From NCBI GenBank assembly GCA_023381695.1, contig JAMCQP010000104.1:17344-81343 (forward strand): DNA of 64,000 bases. The letters run 5' to 3'. Below are positions 1 through 8,252 of the stretch, in pieces. How positions within the stretch are numbered: the first letter of the stretch is position 1; each line of letters opens with the position of its first letter. Origin of the DNA: Bacillota bacterium (GTDB taxonomy: Bacteria; Bacillota; UBA5301; JAMCQP01). The position numbers and the translations under genes are program-made. The notes under the pieces are model-generated. The model did no database searches, had not been told where the DNA came from, and was given only the letters and a program-made list of their open reading frames with translations.

Positions 1-285
1 GCCTGAATGAATCACATCCAACCTGTAACGCCAGGCCAATACCGGCAAGGCGAAATACTGATAAAAGAGCCGGTATGCGCTGGGGCGCCGCAGCACTCTG
101 CAAAGCAGGGTGTGGAAATTCCCTTGCGTCGTCTCGAACAGCCCCCGATTTTCAGGAGTAGCAAAGATGAAATACTCATTTTCTTTGTCAATTTCGGCCA
201 GGTTCCGGACAAGGTTTTGGAGATAGATCTCTCCGCCCCCGATCCGGTTGGGGACCACCGATAGTGTATCAATGCCGATGCGCAT
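1..285 (-). CDS. Glycosyltransferase family 4, N-terminal part (3' end off window)
   Basis: Open minus-strand frame of 95 codons that runs off the left edge. It starts MRIGIDTLSVVPNRIGGGE, the usual N-terminal strand and Gly-rich loop of a GT-B (GT4) glycosyltransferase, followed by an IYLQNLVRNL helix. The start is supported by GGAGGAG seven bases upstream of the ATG. It overlaps the end of the preceding glycosyltransferase gene by 17 bases, so it is translationally coupled as the most distal visible gene of the polysaccharide operon. By family it should transfer a nucleotide-activated sugar to a growing lipid-linked glycan at the cytoplasmic face. Donor and acceptor cannot be read from this fragment. 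Confidence 0.8.
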   Translation of the reverse strand, partial: MRIGIDTLSVVPNRIGGGEIYLQNLVRNLAEIDKENEYFIFATPENRGLFETTQGNFHTLLCRVLRRPSAYRLFYQYFALPVLAWRYRLDVIHSG

Positions 286-1456
286 GAAGAGTCTCCTCCA
301 TGACCTGCTCTACCACCTGCTCCTCCTGGACAAATCGTGCTTCCCATGAGTGCCGGCGTGCCTCTTCCATCCGGCGCCGCACCAGTCCGGGATCGTCTTC
401 GGCAACAGCCGCTGCCAATGCCTGCAAAAATTCCTCTCTCCCTCCGGCGATCCGCACCAGACCCTCAAACTGCGCCGCCTCGGGCATATCCACGGATACC
501 ACAGGCTTACCGGCCGCCAGGTACTCATATAGTTTGAGAGGGCTGGCCCCTTTGGCGACATCATCCGGAACATACGGCACAATGCAGGCGTCAAATGCCT
601 TCAGATACCCTGGGAGTTTTTCGTAGGGCTGCCTGCCCATAAAATGCACGTTCTTCAAGCCACTTACCGCGTTAATATTGGCCAGGCGCCCCACGGGACC
701 CACGAGGACAAAACTCCATTCGGGCCGCGCCACGGCCAGGTAGCGCACCAGATCCAGGTCCACCCAGTAGTGAATCGAACCCAAAAAGCCCACCCGCGGT
801 TGCGGAACACTATGCAACTCCTCGGGGATTCTGGTCTCTGGAGCCATTGCTTTCGCAAAATGCTCAACGTCGGCGCCGTTGGGAATCAAGGCCAGCCGGG
901 AAACCTTCCCTCGTTTGAGGTCGTACAGGTGCTGTGAGGTCACGATTACCAGATCGGCCTTTTTTTCAAGAGCGTCCTCCAGTTGCCCGACGACCTCTCG
1001 TTTCACCAGGCCCCGTGCCGCTCGAAAATCATCGACGCACTCATAGATCACCAGGCTTTCGCCAAGCGCCCCTGCCAGCCTGGCTGCTGTCGGCACATAG
1101 GTCCATAATATGGGGTTCCGCATACCAAGGCGTGCCGTCTCCCTCCGTAATGACCTGGCAATAACCGCGTAGTTCAACCTGTTTGCCGCCAAGGACATCA
1201 TGTCTCCCGGCCAGAGGATCGGGAGGGTGTAAATGTACAGGTTTTCTTCCACTCTCCTGGAGTCCGCCATCGAGATGAACGGTCTTCGCCATTGTGCCCG
1301 GAACTGGCGTAGATACCCGGCCAGATGCAACTGTTGCTGAACATAGAGCACCCGGTTCCCCTGGCGCGCCAGGCGCAACATAAACCGCTGTTTGCGGGTC
1401 CATAGATCATCCCAGTCCTGCGTGGACAGGCAGATGGTGTCATACCCCCTGAGCAT
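269..1456 (-). CDS. GT4-like glycosyltransferase, TuaH-like
   Basis: About 395 residues. The N-terminal half contains YECVDDFRAARG, resembling TuaH-type (teichuronic acid) glycosyltransferases. The C-terminal half is a glycosyltransferase group 1 domain with PNGADVEHF, GFLGSIHYWVDL and SPLKLYEYLAAGKPVV, the last corresponding to the donor-binding E-x7-E region. The ATG at 1456 (MLRGYDTI) is preferred because GAGGAGG lies eight bases upstream; an in-frame start 12 codons earlier would overlap the upstream gene further. Both ends overlap neighbours by 17 bases, indicating tight coupling within the polysaccharide operon. Expected role: cytoplasmic sugar transfer during repeat-unit assembly. The sugar is unknown. 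Confidence 0.82.
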   Translation of the reverse strand: MLRGYDTICLSTQDWDDLWTRKQRFMLRLARQGNRVLYVQQQLHLAGYLRQFRAQWRRPFISMADSRRVEENLYIYTLPILWPGDMMSLAANRLNYAVIARSLRRETARLGMRNPILWTYVPTAARLAGALGESLVIYECVDDFRAARGLVKREVVGQLEDALEKKADLVIVTSQHLYDLKRGKVSRLALIPNGADVEHFAKAMAPETRIPEELHSVPQPRVGFLGSIHYWVDLDLVRYLAVARPEWSFVLVGPVGRLANINAVSGLKNVHFMGRQPYEKLPGYLKAFDACIVPYVPDDVAKGASPLKLYEYLAAGKPVVSVDMPEAAQFEGLVRIAGGREEFLQALAAAVAEDDPGLVRRRMEEARRHSWEARFVQEEQVVEQVMEETLHAHRH

Positions 1457-2921
1457 TGGACAGTCCTCCTCTGTCTTTTCTTTCAGCCCCAACCATCTTT
1501 GTGACCGCGACAGCCATCCCCATCACAAACCAGACATACATGCTCAGCCTGTCCCCGAAGGAAAAGTATTGCACCAGCATCCCTGTCAGGCTGGCAATAA
1601 AGCCCAATATATAAAAATACCAGTCCGTCCCGCGTACCCTGGAAAGGGTCCGCAGCATCGTCAGATACCACGCTCCGACCACCCAGCACAAGACGACAAA
1701 TCCGAGAATGCCGCTCTCCCCGAGCGCCTGCCACCAGACGCCATGGGCGCTGACCAGGACTGGTAACCCCAGCCGGTTTGCCAGTTGCAAGGGAAGGTTG
1801 CCCCAGCCAACCCCCAAGAGCAAGTGGTCCTTAAGCAACTCAAACATGGTGGTTATATATGTAACCCTTGCCATATCAGCCGGGACAATATCAAAGCGGT
1901 TAAAAATCAGTTGTGAGATCCCCAGAGTGGATCCCTTTGAGACCACCAGGCGAAAGACCGCCATGCCTGCGGCGCCGACACCTAGCATGAGTAAAGCAAT
2001 CCGGCCGATCTCTTTCTTTGCCGGGACACCCACGGCCAAAACGGCCAGAGCTGCCAGAAAACCGAGCCAGCCCCCCCGCGCAAAGGTAAAGAACAAGGCC
2101 AGAAACAAAGTACCAGCAATTGCGGCCAGCCGAACCCTTTCCTTTCCACGACCGGCCCCCAGATAAAGAGCCAAAACCACGGGTAACACCGATAAAAGGA
2201 AATTGGCCAGGTTTAAGGGCTCCTGAAAAGTCGAGCGAACCCGGTAGATCCCTATCCGGTTTGTTTCCCAGAAAGGCAGGATCTCTCCCCTGCCGACTCC
2301 CCCGGTAATCAAGGCATTGTTGATATCCCGAAAAGGGAGGTCCAAATAGATCGCGGGAATCTGGTAGATCCCATAGATCGCCGCTATAGTTGCGGCAGTC
2401 AGATAAATCCCAAAAGACCGTCTCCACGCCTGCGGCTGCCGGTTGAACAACACGGTCAGGTAAAATGTCAACAGCATCAAGCCCAGAATGAAAAGCTGAA
2501 CCATCCCTCTGCCGCTCATTCCTCGCAAGATCTGGCTGGATAACAATCCAACCTCGTCGGGAGGAAAAAAGATGGTCTGAACCACGGAAAAAGCCGCCAC
2601 CGACAGGTAGGCCACCAGAGGCATGTCCAAAGGAGTATTTGGCAATGCCAGGCTCTTCGTCGCGGTCATCACAAACAACGTTAAAATCAGAAACAGATAT
2701 GCCATGCGCACCGTGAAGCCAATCTCCAACACAAACGCTGCTTCCAGCGGAAGGGTGGCAATGACCAACTGAAATGCATTAAAAGGTGAACGTAGGGCAT
2801 ACGGAACCAGGACAATCCCCAGGGCAAACCCCATCGCAACCCAATACCCGAATACTGAAACCCCAAAACCTGCTATAAGCGCTGCCAGACTCAATTTCAC
2901 GATCCGCTTGCCCTGGTTCAT
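1440..2921 (-). CDS. O-antigen ligase / polymerase family membrane protein (Wzy_C)
   Basis: 493 residues with roughly a dozen hydrophobic membrane segments. The Wzy_C-type signature region is visible as FARGGWLGFLAALAVL followed by a large loop and GVGWGNLP, SAHGVWWQALGE and a last group of membrane segments. The family either polymerises lipid-linked repeat units (Wzy) or ligates glycans to lipid A (WaaL) on the outer face of the inner membrane. Sequence alone does not separate the two. Presence in one operon with Wzz- and Wza-like proteins favours polymerase, while the diderm setting leaves ligase possible. It is 8 bases downstream of the methyltransferase gene. Confidence 0.83.
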   Translation of the reverse strand: MNQGKRIVKLSLAALIAGFGVSVFGYWVAMGFALGIVLVPYALRSPFNAFQLVIATLPLEAAFVLEIGFTVRMAYLFLILTLFVMTATKSLALPNTPLDMPLVAYLSVAAFSVVQTIFFPPDEVGLLSSQILRGMSGRGMVQLFILGLMLLTFYLTVLFNRQPQAWRRSFGIYLTAATIAAIYGIYQIPAIYLDLPFRDINNALITGGVGRGEILPFWETNRIGIYRVRSTFQEPLNLANFLLSVLPVVLALYLGAGRGKERVRLAAIAGTLFLALFFTFARGGWLGFLAALAVLAVGVPAKKEIGRIALLMLGVGAAGMAVFRLVVSKGSTLGISQLIFNRFDIVPADMARVTYITTMFELLKDHLLLGVGWGNLPLQLANRLGLPVLVSAHGVWWQALGESGILGFVVLCWVVGAWYLTMLRTLSRVRGTDWYFYILGFIASLTGMLVQYFSFGDRLSMYVWFVMGMAVAVTKMVGAERKDRGGLSNAQGV

Positions 2922-2928
2922 ATCCTTA

Positions 2929-3906
2929 TTAATCCTTCCTCACATGGACCAGAATTCCGGTGGCCTGGTCAAAGTCCAAAAACCGGTTGAGAAAATCCGT
3001 AGCTACCCCGCTCAAAAGGGAGACCGCCGCCTTTAGCAGCCAGAATCGGTTTACCACCTTGCTCGCGCCAACCAGGGCTCTGATCACCAGGGATTTACTT
3101 TTGTATTCATTGTCAAAGGTGATCAGGTAGCCCGCTGGTTCCCAGATCAAAGTGTAATGCATCTGCGCCTTGAGGACAGTGAACCCGTAATCCACAAACC
3201 GCGCTAGAGCACGTCTTGGCAACTCCAGGCCGAAATGCCCACCGATCTCTTCGACAAAATACCTTTGAAACAATTCAGGATACCGTTTGCCAAACCGCCA
3301 GAAGATGTTTTCACTGTCCGTTTCAATGCCGTGGACCATCTCCCCGCCCTTCTTCAAAACCCGGTGCATCTCCCGAAAAACTTGCTCCTTTTCCCTGGCC
3401 GGGATATGCCCCAACACATCAAAACTCACAATCATGTCGAAAGTTTCATCAGGAAACGGCAAGCAAGTAGCATCGCACTGGATCGCCGCAGTATAGATCT
3501 TCTGAGCGTTTTTTAAACTTGCCAGGGATAGATCCACTCCGACCACAGAGCCAATCTGGGTCAAAAGCTGGTTCCCCCCGCCGCACCCCAGATCCAAAAC
3601 TACATGGCCGCTTTTCTTCGCAAGCCTTCTCCCGTGGCGAAGCGCCAAAATGAGGAAACGATCTCGCCGAAAGGTAAGGCTGACCACCTGGAACCCTTTA
3701 AAGAAGGCTTTGAAGATCGGGTTTTGGATATTGCGGTAGACCGCCGGGTGAGTGGCGGTAAAACGGCCTTCGTACCAGGTATCGGCGGCGGTGAAACAGG
3801 GGATTCCGTCCACAATAGGATATATCGCGTTACACGCAGTGCACCTGAGTTGGTTATTCTCCTGTGCCAATCGGCCCCGACAATGGGGACAGCAGAGTTC
3901 AACCAT
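2929..3906 (-). CDS. Class I SAM methyltransferase with N-terminal Trm112-like zinc ribbon
   Basis: About 325 residues. The N-terminus has a CPHC...CTAC ribbon ending in YPIVDGIPCF, typical of Trm112-like extensions on methyltransferases. The Rossmann methyltransferase domain follows with the SAM loop VVLDLGCGGGNQLL, an acidic strand end GVDLS and the post-motif region FDMIVSFDVLGHIP. The ATG at 3906 has GGTGAG just upstream; a GTG three codons earlier is the alternative. It overlaps the end of the oxidoreductase gene by 8 bases. Substrate is not evident; such enzymes in polysaccharide loci commonly methylate sugars or lipid carriers, which is inference here. Confidence 0.8.
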   Translation of the reverse strand: MVELCCPHCRGRLAQENNQLRCTACNAIYPIVDGIPCFTAADTWYEGRFTATHPAVYRNIQNPIFKAFFKGFQVVSLTFRRDRFLILALRHGRRLAKKSGHVVLDLGCGGGNQLLTQIGSVVGVDLSLASLKNAQKIYTAAIQCDATCLPFPDETFDMIVSFDVLGHIPAREKEQVFREMHRVLKKGGEMVHGIETDSENIFWRFGKRYPELFQRYFVEEIGGHFGLELPRRALARFVDYGFTVLKAQMHYTLIWEPAGYLITFDNEYKSKSLVIRALVGASKVVNRFWLLKAAVSLLSGVATDFLNRFLDFDQATGILVHVRKD

Positions 3907-6139
3907 GCTTCTCACCGGATTTTAAAGCCTCTAGAGCACACCACGTCGCAAGAGCGCCCTCAGCTACTCCTGCCAATTGTCCCAGCCCCTCGTCATTTTG
4001 AGCCCCCCTGCATAAGTCAAGCACCGCCTTCAACTCCTCGAAATGTCCTTTATCGGCCCTCCGCAAAACCAGCCCTTCTGCCGGCGCACTGCTTACACTT
4101 AATTGTTTGAAGTCGTCCAGGACCAGTACCTTTCCCGCCGAAAAGATCTCGAGCCGTTCCTTGGGGAAACTGCTGTCGCCAAGGCACGAATAGAGAAGGT
4201 TTGCCACCGAACCTCGCGCAAACTGGATCGTCACCGCCAGGTTGTCGGCATTCACTACGCCGGCGCGATCGGTCTGGATGCTCCGGGCATGAATCTCCAC
4301 CGGTTCCTCTCCAAAAAGCCAGGTAAGCAGATCGAAAAAGTGCACCGCTTCCCCGAGGATCCTTCCCCCGCCCTCCACAGGGTCCAGCGTCCAGTGCCCT
4401 GGGGGTACCGGGCCCGCATTCACCCGGTAAACCGCCATCTTTGGCCCGGTATCTCTGGCCAGAAGTACCCTTGCCCGTACCGCCAGGGGTGAGAACCGCC
4501 GGTTAAACCCGACCACCAGTTTCACCTTGCTGGATTTAACAGCGTTGTCCACCGCCGCACACTCATCAAGGGTCATGCCTAACGGCTTTTCCACAAAAAT
4601 ATCCTTGCCCGCGGCTGCGGCTGCGATGGCCAAAGGTGCATGCAGGTTGTGAGGGGTGGCAATGCATACCTGATCCACCTGCTCGTCCCCCAATACTTCC
4701 TGGTAATCGGTTGTGCAATAGTCCGCCCCAAACCTCCTGGCGGCCTGTTTCGCCTTGTAGCCAGTCGTACTCACCACCGCTCTGAGATGACATCGGTCGA
4801 GCCGCCTCAGGTTTGGAAGTAACACCCCGGTGGCAAATGCCCCTGCCCCGATCACGGCTACGTTTACCTGGCCTTTAACCGCGCCTTTTACCGACCGGCC
4901 GGTGCCTGCTGCCGCTTTCGAGCTTGCCGTGGCGGCTATTGCCTCGGGATCGGCTGACACCGCTATCCGGCCATTTTTCCCGGCAGGTAAACCATTCCCG
5001 CTATCCGGAAACCCCCGACCCGCCGGCAGGTCATACTCCAGAAGGACCGCCAGCCTGCCCTGGCCGCCTGTCACTTCGGCATATGCTCTTTCTGCCTCAT
5101 GGATCGGGTAGACCCCGGTAATTAACCCCGCGGCATCAAGCTTTCCTTCGCCGAGCATCCGTAAAAATTCCGCGATGTTGCGGTTTTCGGTCCAGCGTAC
5201 ATAACCGATGGGATAGTCGTGTCCGCCTTCCTCGTAGTCCGGATCATAGCGACCGGGGCCATACGAAGTCGACATCAAAAGGTCGGCCTCCCGGGCATAG
5301 ATCTCCTGCCTTTCCAGATGCATCCCCACTGCTCCCACAACTACCACGCGGCCCTTGCGGCGAACCATCCGGAAGGCATTGTTCAGGGGTTCGTCGCTGG
5401 CGGTTGCCGCACAGATGAGGACTGCGTCCGCCCCCACCCCGTCTGTGTATTCCCTCACCGCCTCGAGCGCTTCCGCCGGTTCCCATATCCCTTTTTCCAG
5501 CCGGAATTTGTTCAGAGCCAGCTCAACCCGCTCCCGCACCGGATCGATACCGACCGACCGGCACCCGGCGGCATGGAGCAACTGGACCGTTAACTGCCCG
5601 ATGAGCCCCAGACCGATGACCACCACCGTCTCCCCCAACCCAACACCGGCCCGCCGTACTCCGTGCATTGCGATGGCCCCGACGGTGGCAAACGCCGCGT
5701 CGCGCAGCTCTACGCCATCTGGCACCCTGGCCGCCAAGTTCCGGGGTACAAAGATCACCTCGGCGTGGTTTGCGTAACCGGCGCCCGCACAGGCCACCCG
5801 GTCACCTATTTCCAGTCCCTGCACATCTTTCCCCCTGGCGACGACGATCCCGGCCGCGCTGTATCCCGCTGGTGTATACTGTTCCAGCTTGTACTTGGCC
5901 ATTTCCACTGTCCCGGCAATCCCCTGGGAGGCAATGGCGCCGGCAACCTTTTTCAAAGCCTCGGGTTTGGCGGCAATCTTCCGCAGAAGGCTTCCACCGC
6001 CTCTCAGTGCAGCCGTCTCGGTTCCGGAACTGATCAACGAGTAACCTACACGGACAAGCACACCGTTATCGCCAGGGAGCGGTTCGGGTACCTCTTCCAC
6101 GACCACCTGCCCCTTCTGGTTGAATAAAACCTGCTTCAT
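3899..6139 (-). CDS. Bi-domain oxidoreductase: zinc-type MDR dehydrogenase fused to Gfo/Idh/MocA
   Basis: 746 residues in two enzymatic halves. Residues 1 to about 355 are a medium-chain dehydrogenase/reductase with nucleotide-binding GLGLIG near 176-181. A Gly/Ala/Pro-rich linker follows. From about residue 425 a Gfo/Idh/MocA domain starts at VNVAVIGAGAFATG and carries the hallmark EKPLGM. This fusion is recurrent in bacterial O-antigen and capsule loci beside heparinase-fold proteins, exactly as here. It probably oxidises or epimerises a nucleotide sugar, but the substrate is not established. The start is firm: GGAGGTGACAGTAG immediately precedes the ATG. Its 5' end lies inside the 3' end of the heparinase-like gene (74-base overlap). 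Confidence 0.87.
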   Translation of the reverse strand: MKQVLFNQKGQVVVEEVPEPLPGDNGVLVRVGYSLISSGTETAALRGGGSLLRKIAAKPEALKKVAGAIASQGIAGTVEMAKYKLEQYTPAGYSAAGIVVARGKDVQGLEIGDRVACAGAGYANHAEVIFVPRNLAARVPDGVELRDAAFATVGAIAMHGVRRAGVGLGETVVVIGLGLIGQLTVQLLHAAGCRSVGIDPVRERVELALNKFRLEKGIWEPAEALEAVREYTDGVGADAVLICAATASDEPLNNAFRMVRRKGRVVVVGAVGMHLERQEIYAREADLLMSTSYGPGRYDPDYEEGGHDYPIGYVRWTENRNIAEFLRMLGEGKLDAAGLITGVYPIHEAERAYAEVTGGQGRLAVLLEYDLPAGRGFPDSGNGLPAGKNGRIAVSADPEAIAATASSKAAAGTGRSVKGAVKGQVNVAVIGAGAFATGVLLPNLRRLDRCHLRAVVSTTGYKAKQAARRFGADYCTTDYQEVLGDEQVDQVCIATPHNLHAPLAIAAAAAGKDIFVEKPLGMTLDECAAVDNAVKSSKVKLVVGFNRRFSPLAVRARVLLARDTGPKMAVYRVNAGPVPPGHWTLDPVEGGGRILGEAVHFFDLLTWLFGEEPVEIHARSIQTDRAGVVNADNLAVTIQFARGSVANLLYSCLGDSSFPKERLEIFSAGKVLVLDDFKQLSVSSAPAEGLVLRRADKGHFEELKAVLDLCRGAQNDEGLGQLAGVAEGALATWCALEALKSGEKHG

Positions 6140-8246
6140 CTACTGTCACCTCCTTCGGCAAAAGCTCTTGCAAAAGCTCCCGGGCCAAAGCCTCCACTTC
6201 CCCGGTAGGTCGCCTATAACCGGCCTGGTACGGATAAAGCACCGTGGCAAACCGGATCGGCGTATTCCCTTCCTGGCGATAACAGATCACCGGGGCACGA
6301 ACCCTCTTCCCGTAGCCGGGAGAGACCCAGTCCTCCGTGATCGCCAGCCGGAGCTCCCGGGTCATCAGGGGTAAGACGAGAAGGTTTGCCCCAATCTCAT
6401 TTCTGGTGCGCACCGCCAGGGTTTCACCCGCGTCCTGCGCAACAACCATCGGCGCCAGATGAAAGATCTGCTCACACCTGTGGGGCCCCTGGCCTTCAAC
6501 CTCGTCGAAGATTACCCAGAAGCCAGCAGTTTTGTCAAAAACAATCATTCTCTGGTGCGAAACCGGTTCGGCCAGGCGCATATAGCCCGAATGCCGGGCC
6601 GAAAGAATATCCAGCCTTTCGCTTATTTCCCATCTGGATACCTCCGGCACGGCATCGTTATGGATCGTCCACAGCTTCTCTCCTTCGCCGAGCCTCGCCA
6701 TTTCCATCCCATCGATAAGTACCGTGTTGTGTGCGGCCGTACCGCGAAAGTGATTGCGGCTGGCCGGATCAGCCGTATAGACGTAAGTGCCCGGGTCAAC
6801 GATCCACGACCTGTCATAAGCATACAATTCAAAGCTCAAAAGATCGTTGTGCCCGTGGCCCCCATGGCCTCCCATACCTGACTCTCCGCAATCGGCGTAC
6901 AGGTAAAGCGCATCATGCTTCATGATGTATTGGCCGCTGGCGGGAAAGCCTCTCGAACCGGCCTGCGATTGGGCTTGCGGCAGATCCCGGAACTCTTCCA
7001 ACCCCTTTGGCCCCAAAAGCCAGAAGGCTTCTTCGCTGAAAGCACCCGCCTTCTCTTTAAAATCCGGCCTCTGGAAAACCACCGCGGCCAAAGACAACAG
7101 GTACCGGTGATCCGTGGAGTTCTGCCGCGTATCCTCGCTGAGGATGTGCAACCGCCCGTCATCATTATCCCCTATCCATGGCGCAGTCCCGTCAGGTTTG
7201 GTATAGCCGGCGATAAACTCGCACATCTTCTCGACCTTCCGCCAAGCTGCCTCCGGCAGTGCCAGGCCATTTATCCGGCCCAGCAAAAACGCCGAAAAGA
7301 AAAACTCTGTAACCAGCCGGTGGTACGCCACGGAACCCTCATAATCCACCCCGTCCGAATAGACCTGGGTTTCGAGTTCGCCAAGCAAAATTTTCATGCC
7401 TCTCTTCAGCCAGCCCGCCGCCTGTCTTGCGCCGGGAAATGCCAGAGCCAGATAGACAAGCCCGGCTCCGTCGGCAAGGTAATGATTACCTCGCGGTGGC
7501 GCATCTTCCAGATTGCGCGCGATAAACTTGCCATGCAGGAGGAGATTTGCCACAAACCTTTGTTTTGCTTCTCCGGAAAAGCTCGGCGAACCGGCAAAGA
7601 AGCGATATGCCCAGATCCAGTTTACCGCCCGGATTGCCATATCCATGGGACAGGCCCAATTGACGCCGAACCCGGGCGGGTTTTTCTCAATCCAGGCATC
7701 GACCTGGGCGGTAAACTCTTTAGCATATCTTTCGTCTCCGGTGTACCAGTAGGCCTTTCCAAGAACAATCGAATGTTGGAACCGGCTGAGTTCCCAGGGC
7801 ACCTTGACATCATATGGCACCTGTTTTTGGAGATCCATGAAATTAATCCCGGTATGAAGAACGAGGGGCCACCGGTATCCCGTCTTAAAATCGCAGTGCC
7901 AATCAATCTCTCCCCCCAGACTGATCTCCCCGGAACCTAAAAGATCGAACCGGTGCGCGCAGATCCTGTCTGCCTCGGCAATCGTCGCAGGTATGGTCTC
8001 GGGGTAAACCTGCCTGATCCAACGTATCAAAGTGTCTCTGTCGTGTGGATCGAAAAAAAAGCTCCCCCCCGGCCTGCGTGGCGCCGGGCGAATCGTCCCC
8101 GATCCCAAGTCAATTGCCCGAGACAGTTCCCGGACTGTAAGCCTCAAGGGTAAGAATCTAGCCCGCCACTGTTTGACTTCCCGTTTCAGGCGGTTAAAGA
8201 CCTTAACCGATATCTCCCCTGGTTTTGTGGCCTCTACTTGCCGCAC
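6066..8246 (-). CDS. Heparinase II/III family protein (alginate-lyase fold)
   Basis: 726 residues: an N-terminal all-alpha toroid (GYRWPLVLHTGINF, GVNWACPMDMAIRAVNWIW, PPRGNHYLADGAGLVYLALA) and a C-terminal beta-sandwich with GHGGHGHNDLLSFELYAYD and WIVDPGTYVYTAD, the canonical heparinase II/III Tyr/His region. No signal peptide is visible, so action on intracellular or lipid-linked glycan, or a non-lytic role, is possible. The GTG start has AGGTGA six bases upstream and lies 7 bases after the asparagine-synthase gene. The last 25 or so residues overlap the next gene by 74 bases and look unlike family sequence, suggesting that an ancestral stop near the next ribosome-binding site was lost. 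Confidence 0.85.
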   Translation of the reverse strand: MRQVEATKPGEISVKVFNRLKREVKQWRARFLPLRLTVRELSRAIDLGSGTIRPAPRRPGGSFFFDPHDRDTLIRWIRQVYPETIPATIAEADRICAHRFDLLGSGEISLGGEIDWHCDFKTGYRWPLVLHTGINFMDLQKQVPYDVKVPWELSRFQHSIVLGKAYWYTGDERYAKEFTAQVDAWIEKNPPGFGVNWACPMDMAIRAVNWIWAYRFFAGSPSFSGEAKQRFVANLLLHGKFIARNLEDAPPRGNHYLADGAGLVYLALAFPGARQAAGWLKRGMKILLGELETQVYSDGVDYEGSVAYHRLVTEFFFSAFLLGRINGLALPEAAWRKVEKMCEFIAGYTKPDGTAPWIGDNDDGRLHILSEDTRQNSTDHRYLLSLAAVVFQRPDFKEKAGAFSEEAFWLLGPKGLEEFRDLPQAQSQAGSRGFPASGQYIMKHDALYLYADCGESGMGGHGGHGHNDLLSFELYAYDRSWIVDPGTYVYTADPASRNHFRGTAAHNTVLIDGMEMARLGEGEKLWTIHNDAVPEVSRWEISERLDILSARHSGYMRLAEPVSHQRMIVFDKTAGFWVIFDEVEGQGPHRCEQIFHLAPMVVAQDAGETLAVRTRNEIGANLLVLPLMTRELRLAITEDWVSPGYGKRVRAPVICYRQEGNTPIRFATVLYPYQAGYRRPTGEVEALARELLQELLPKEVTVDEAGFIQPEGAGGRGRGTRTAPWR

Positions 8247-8252
8247 TCACTA

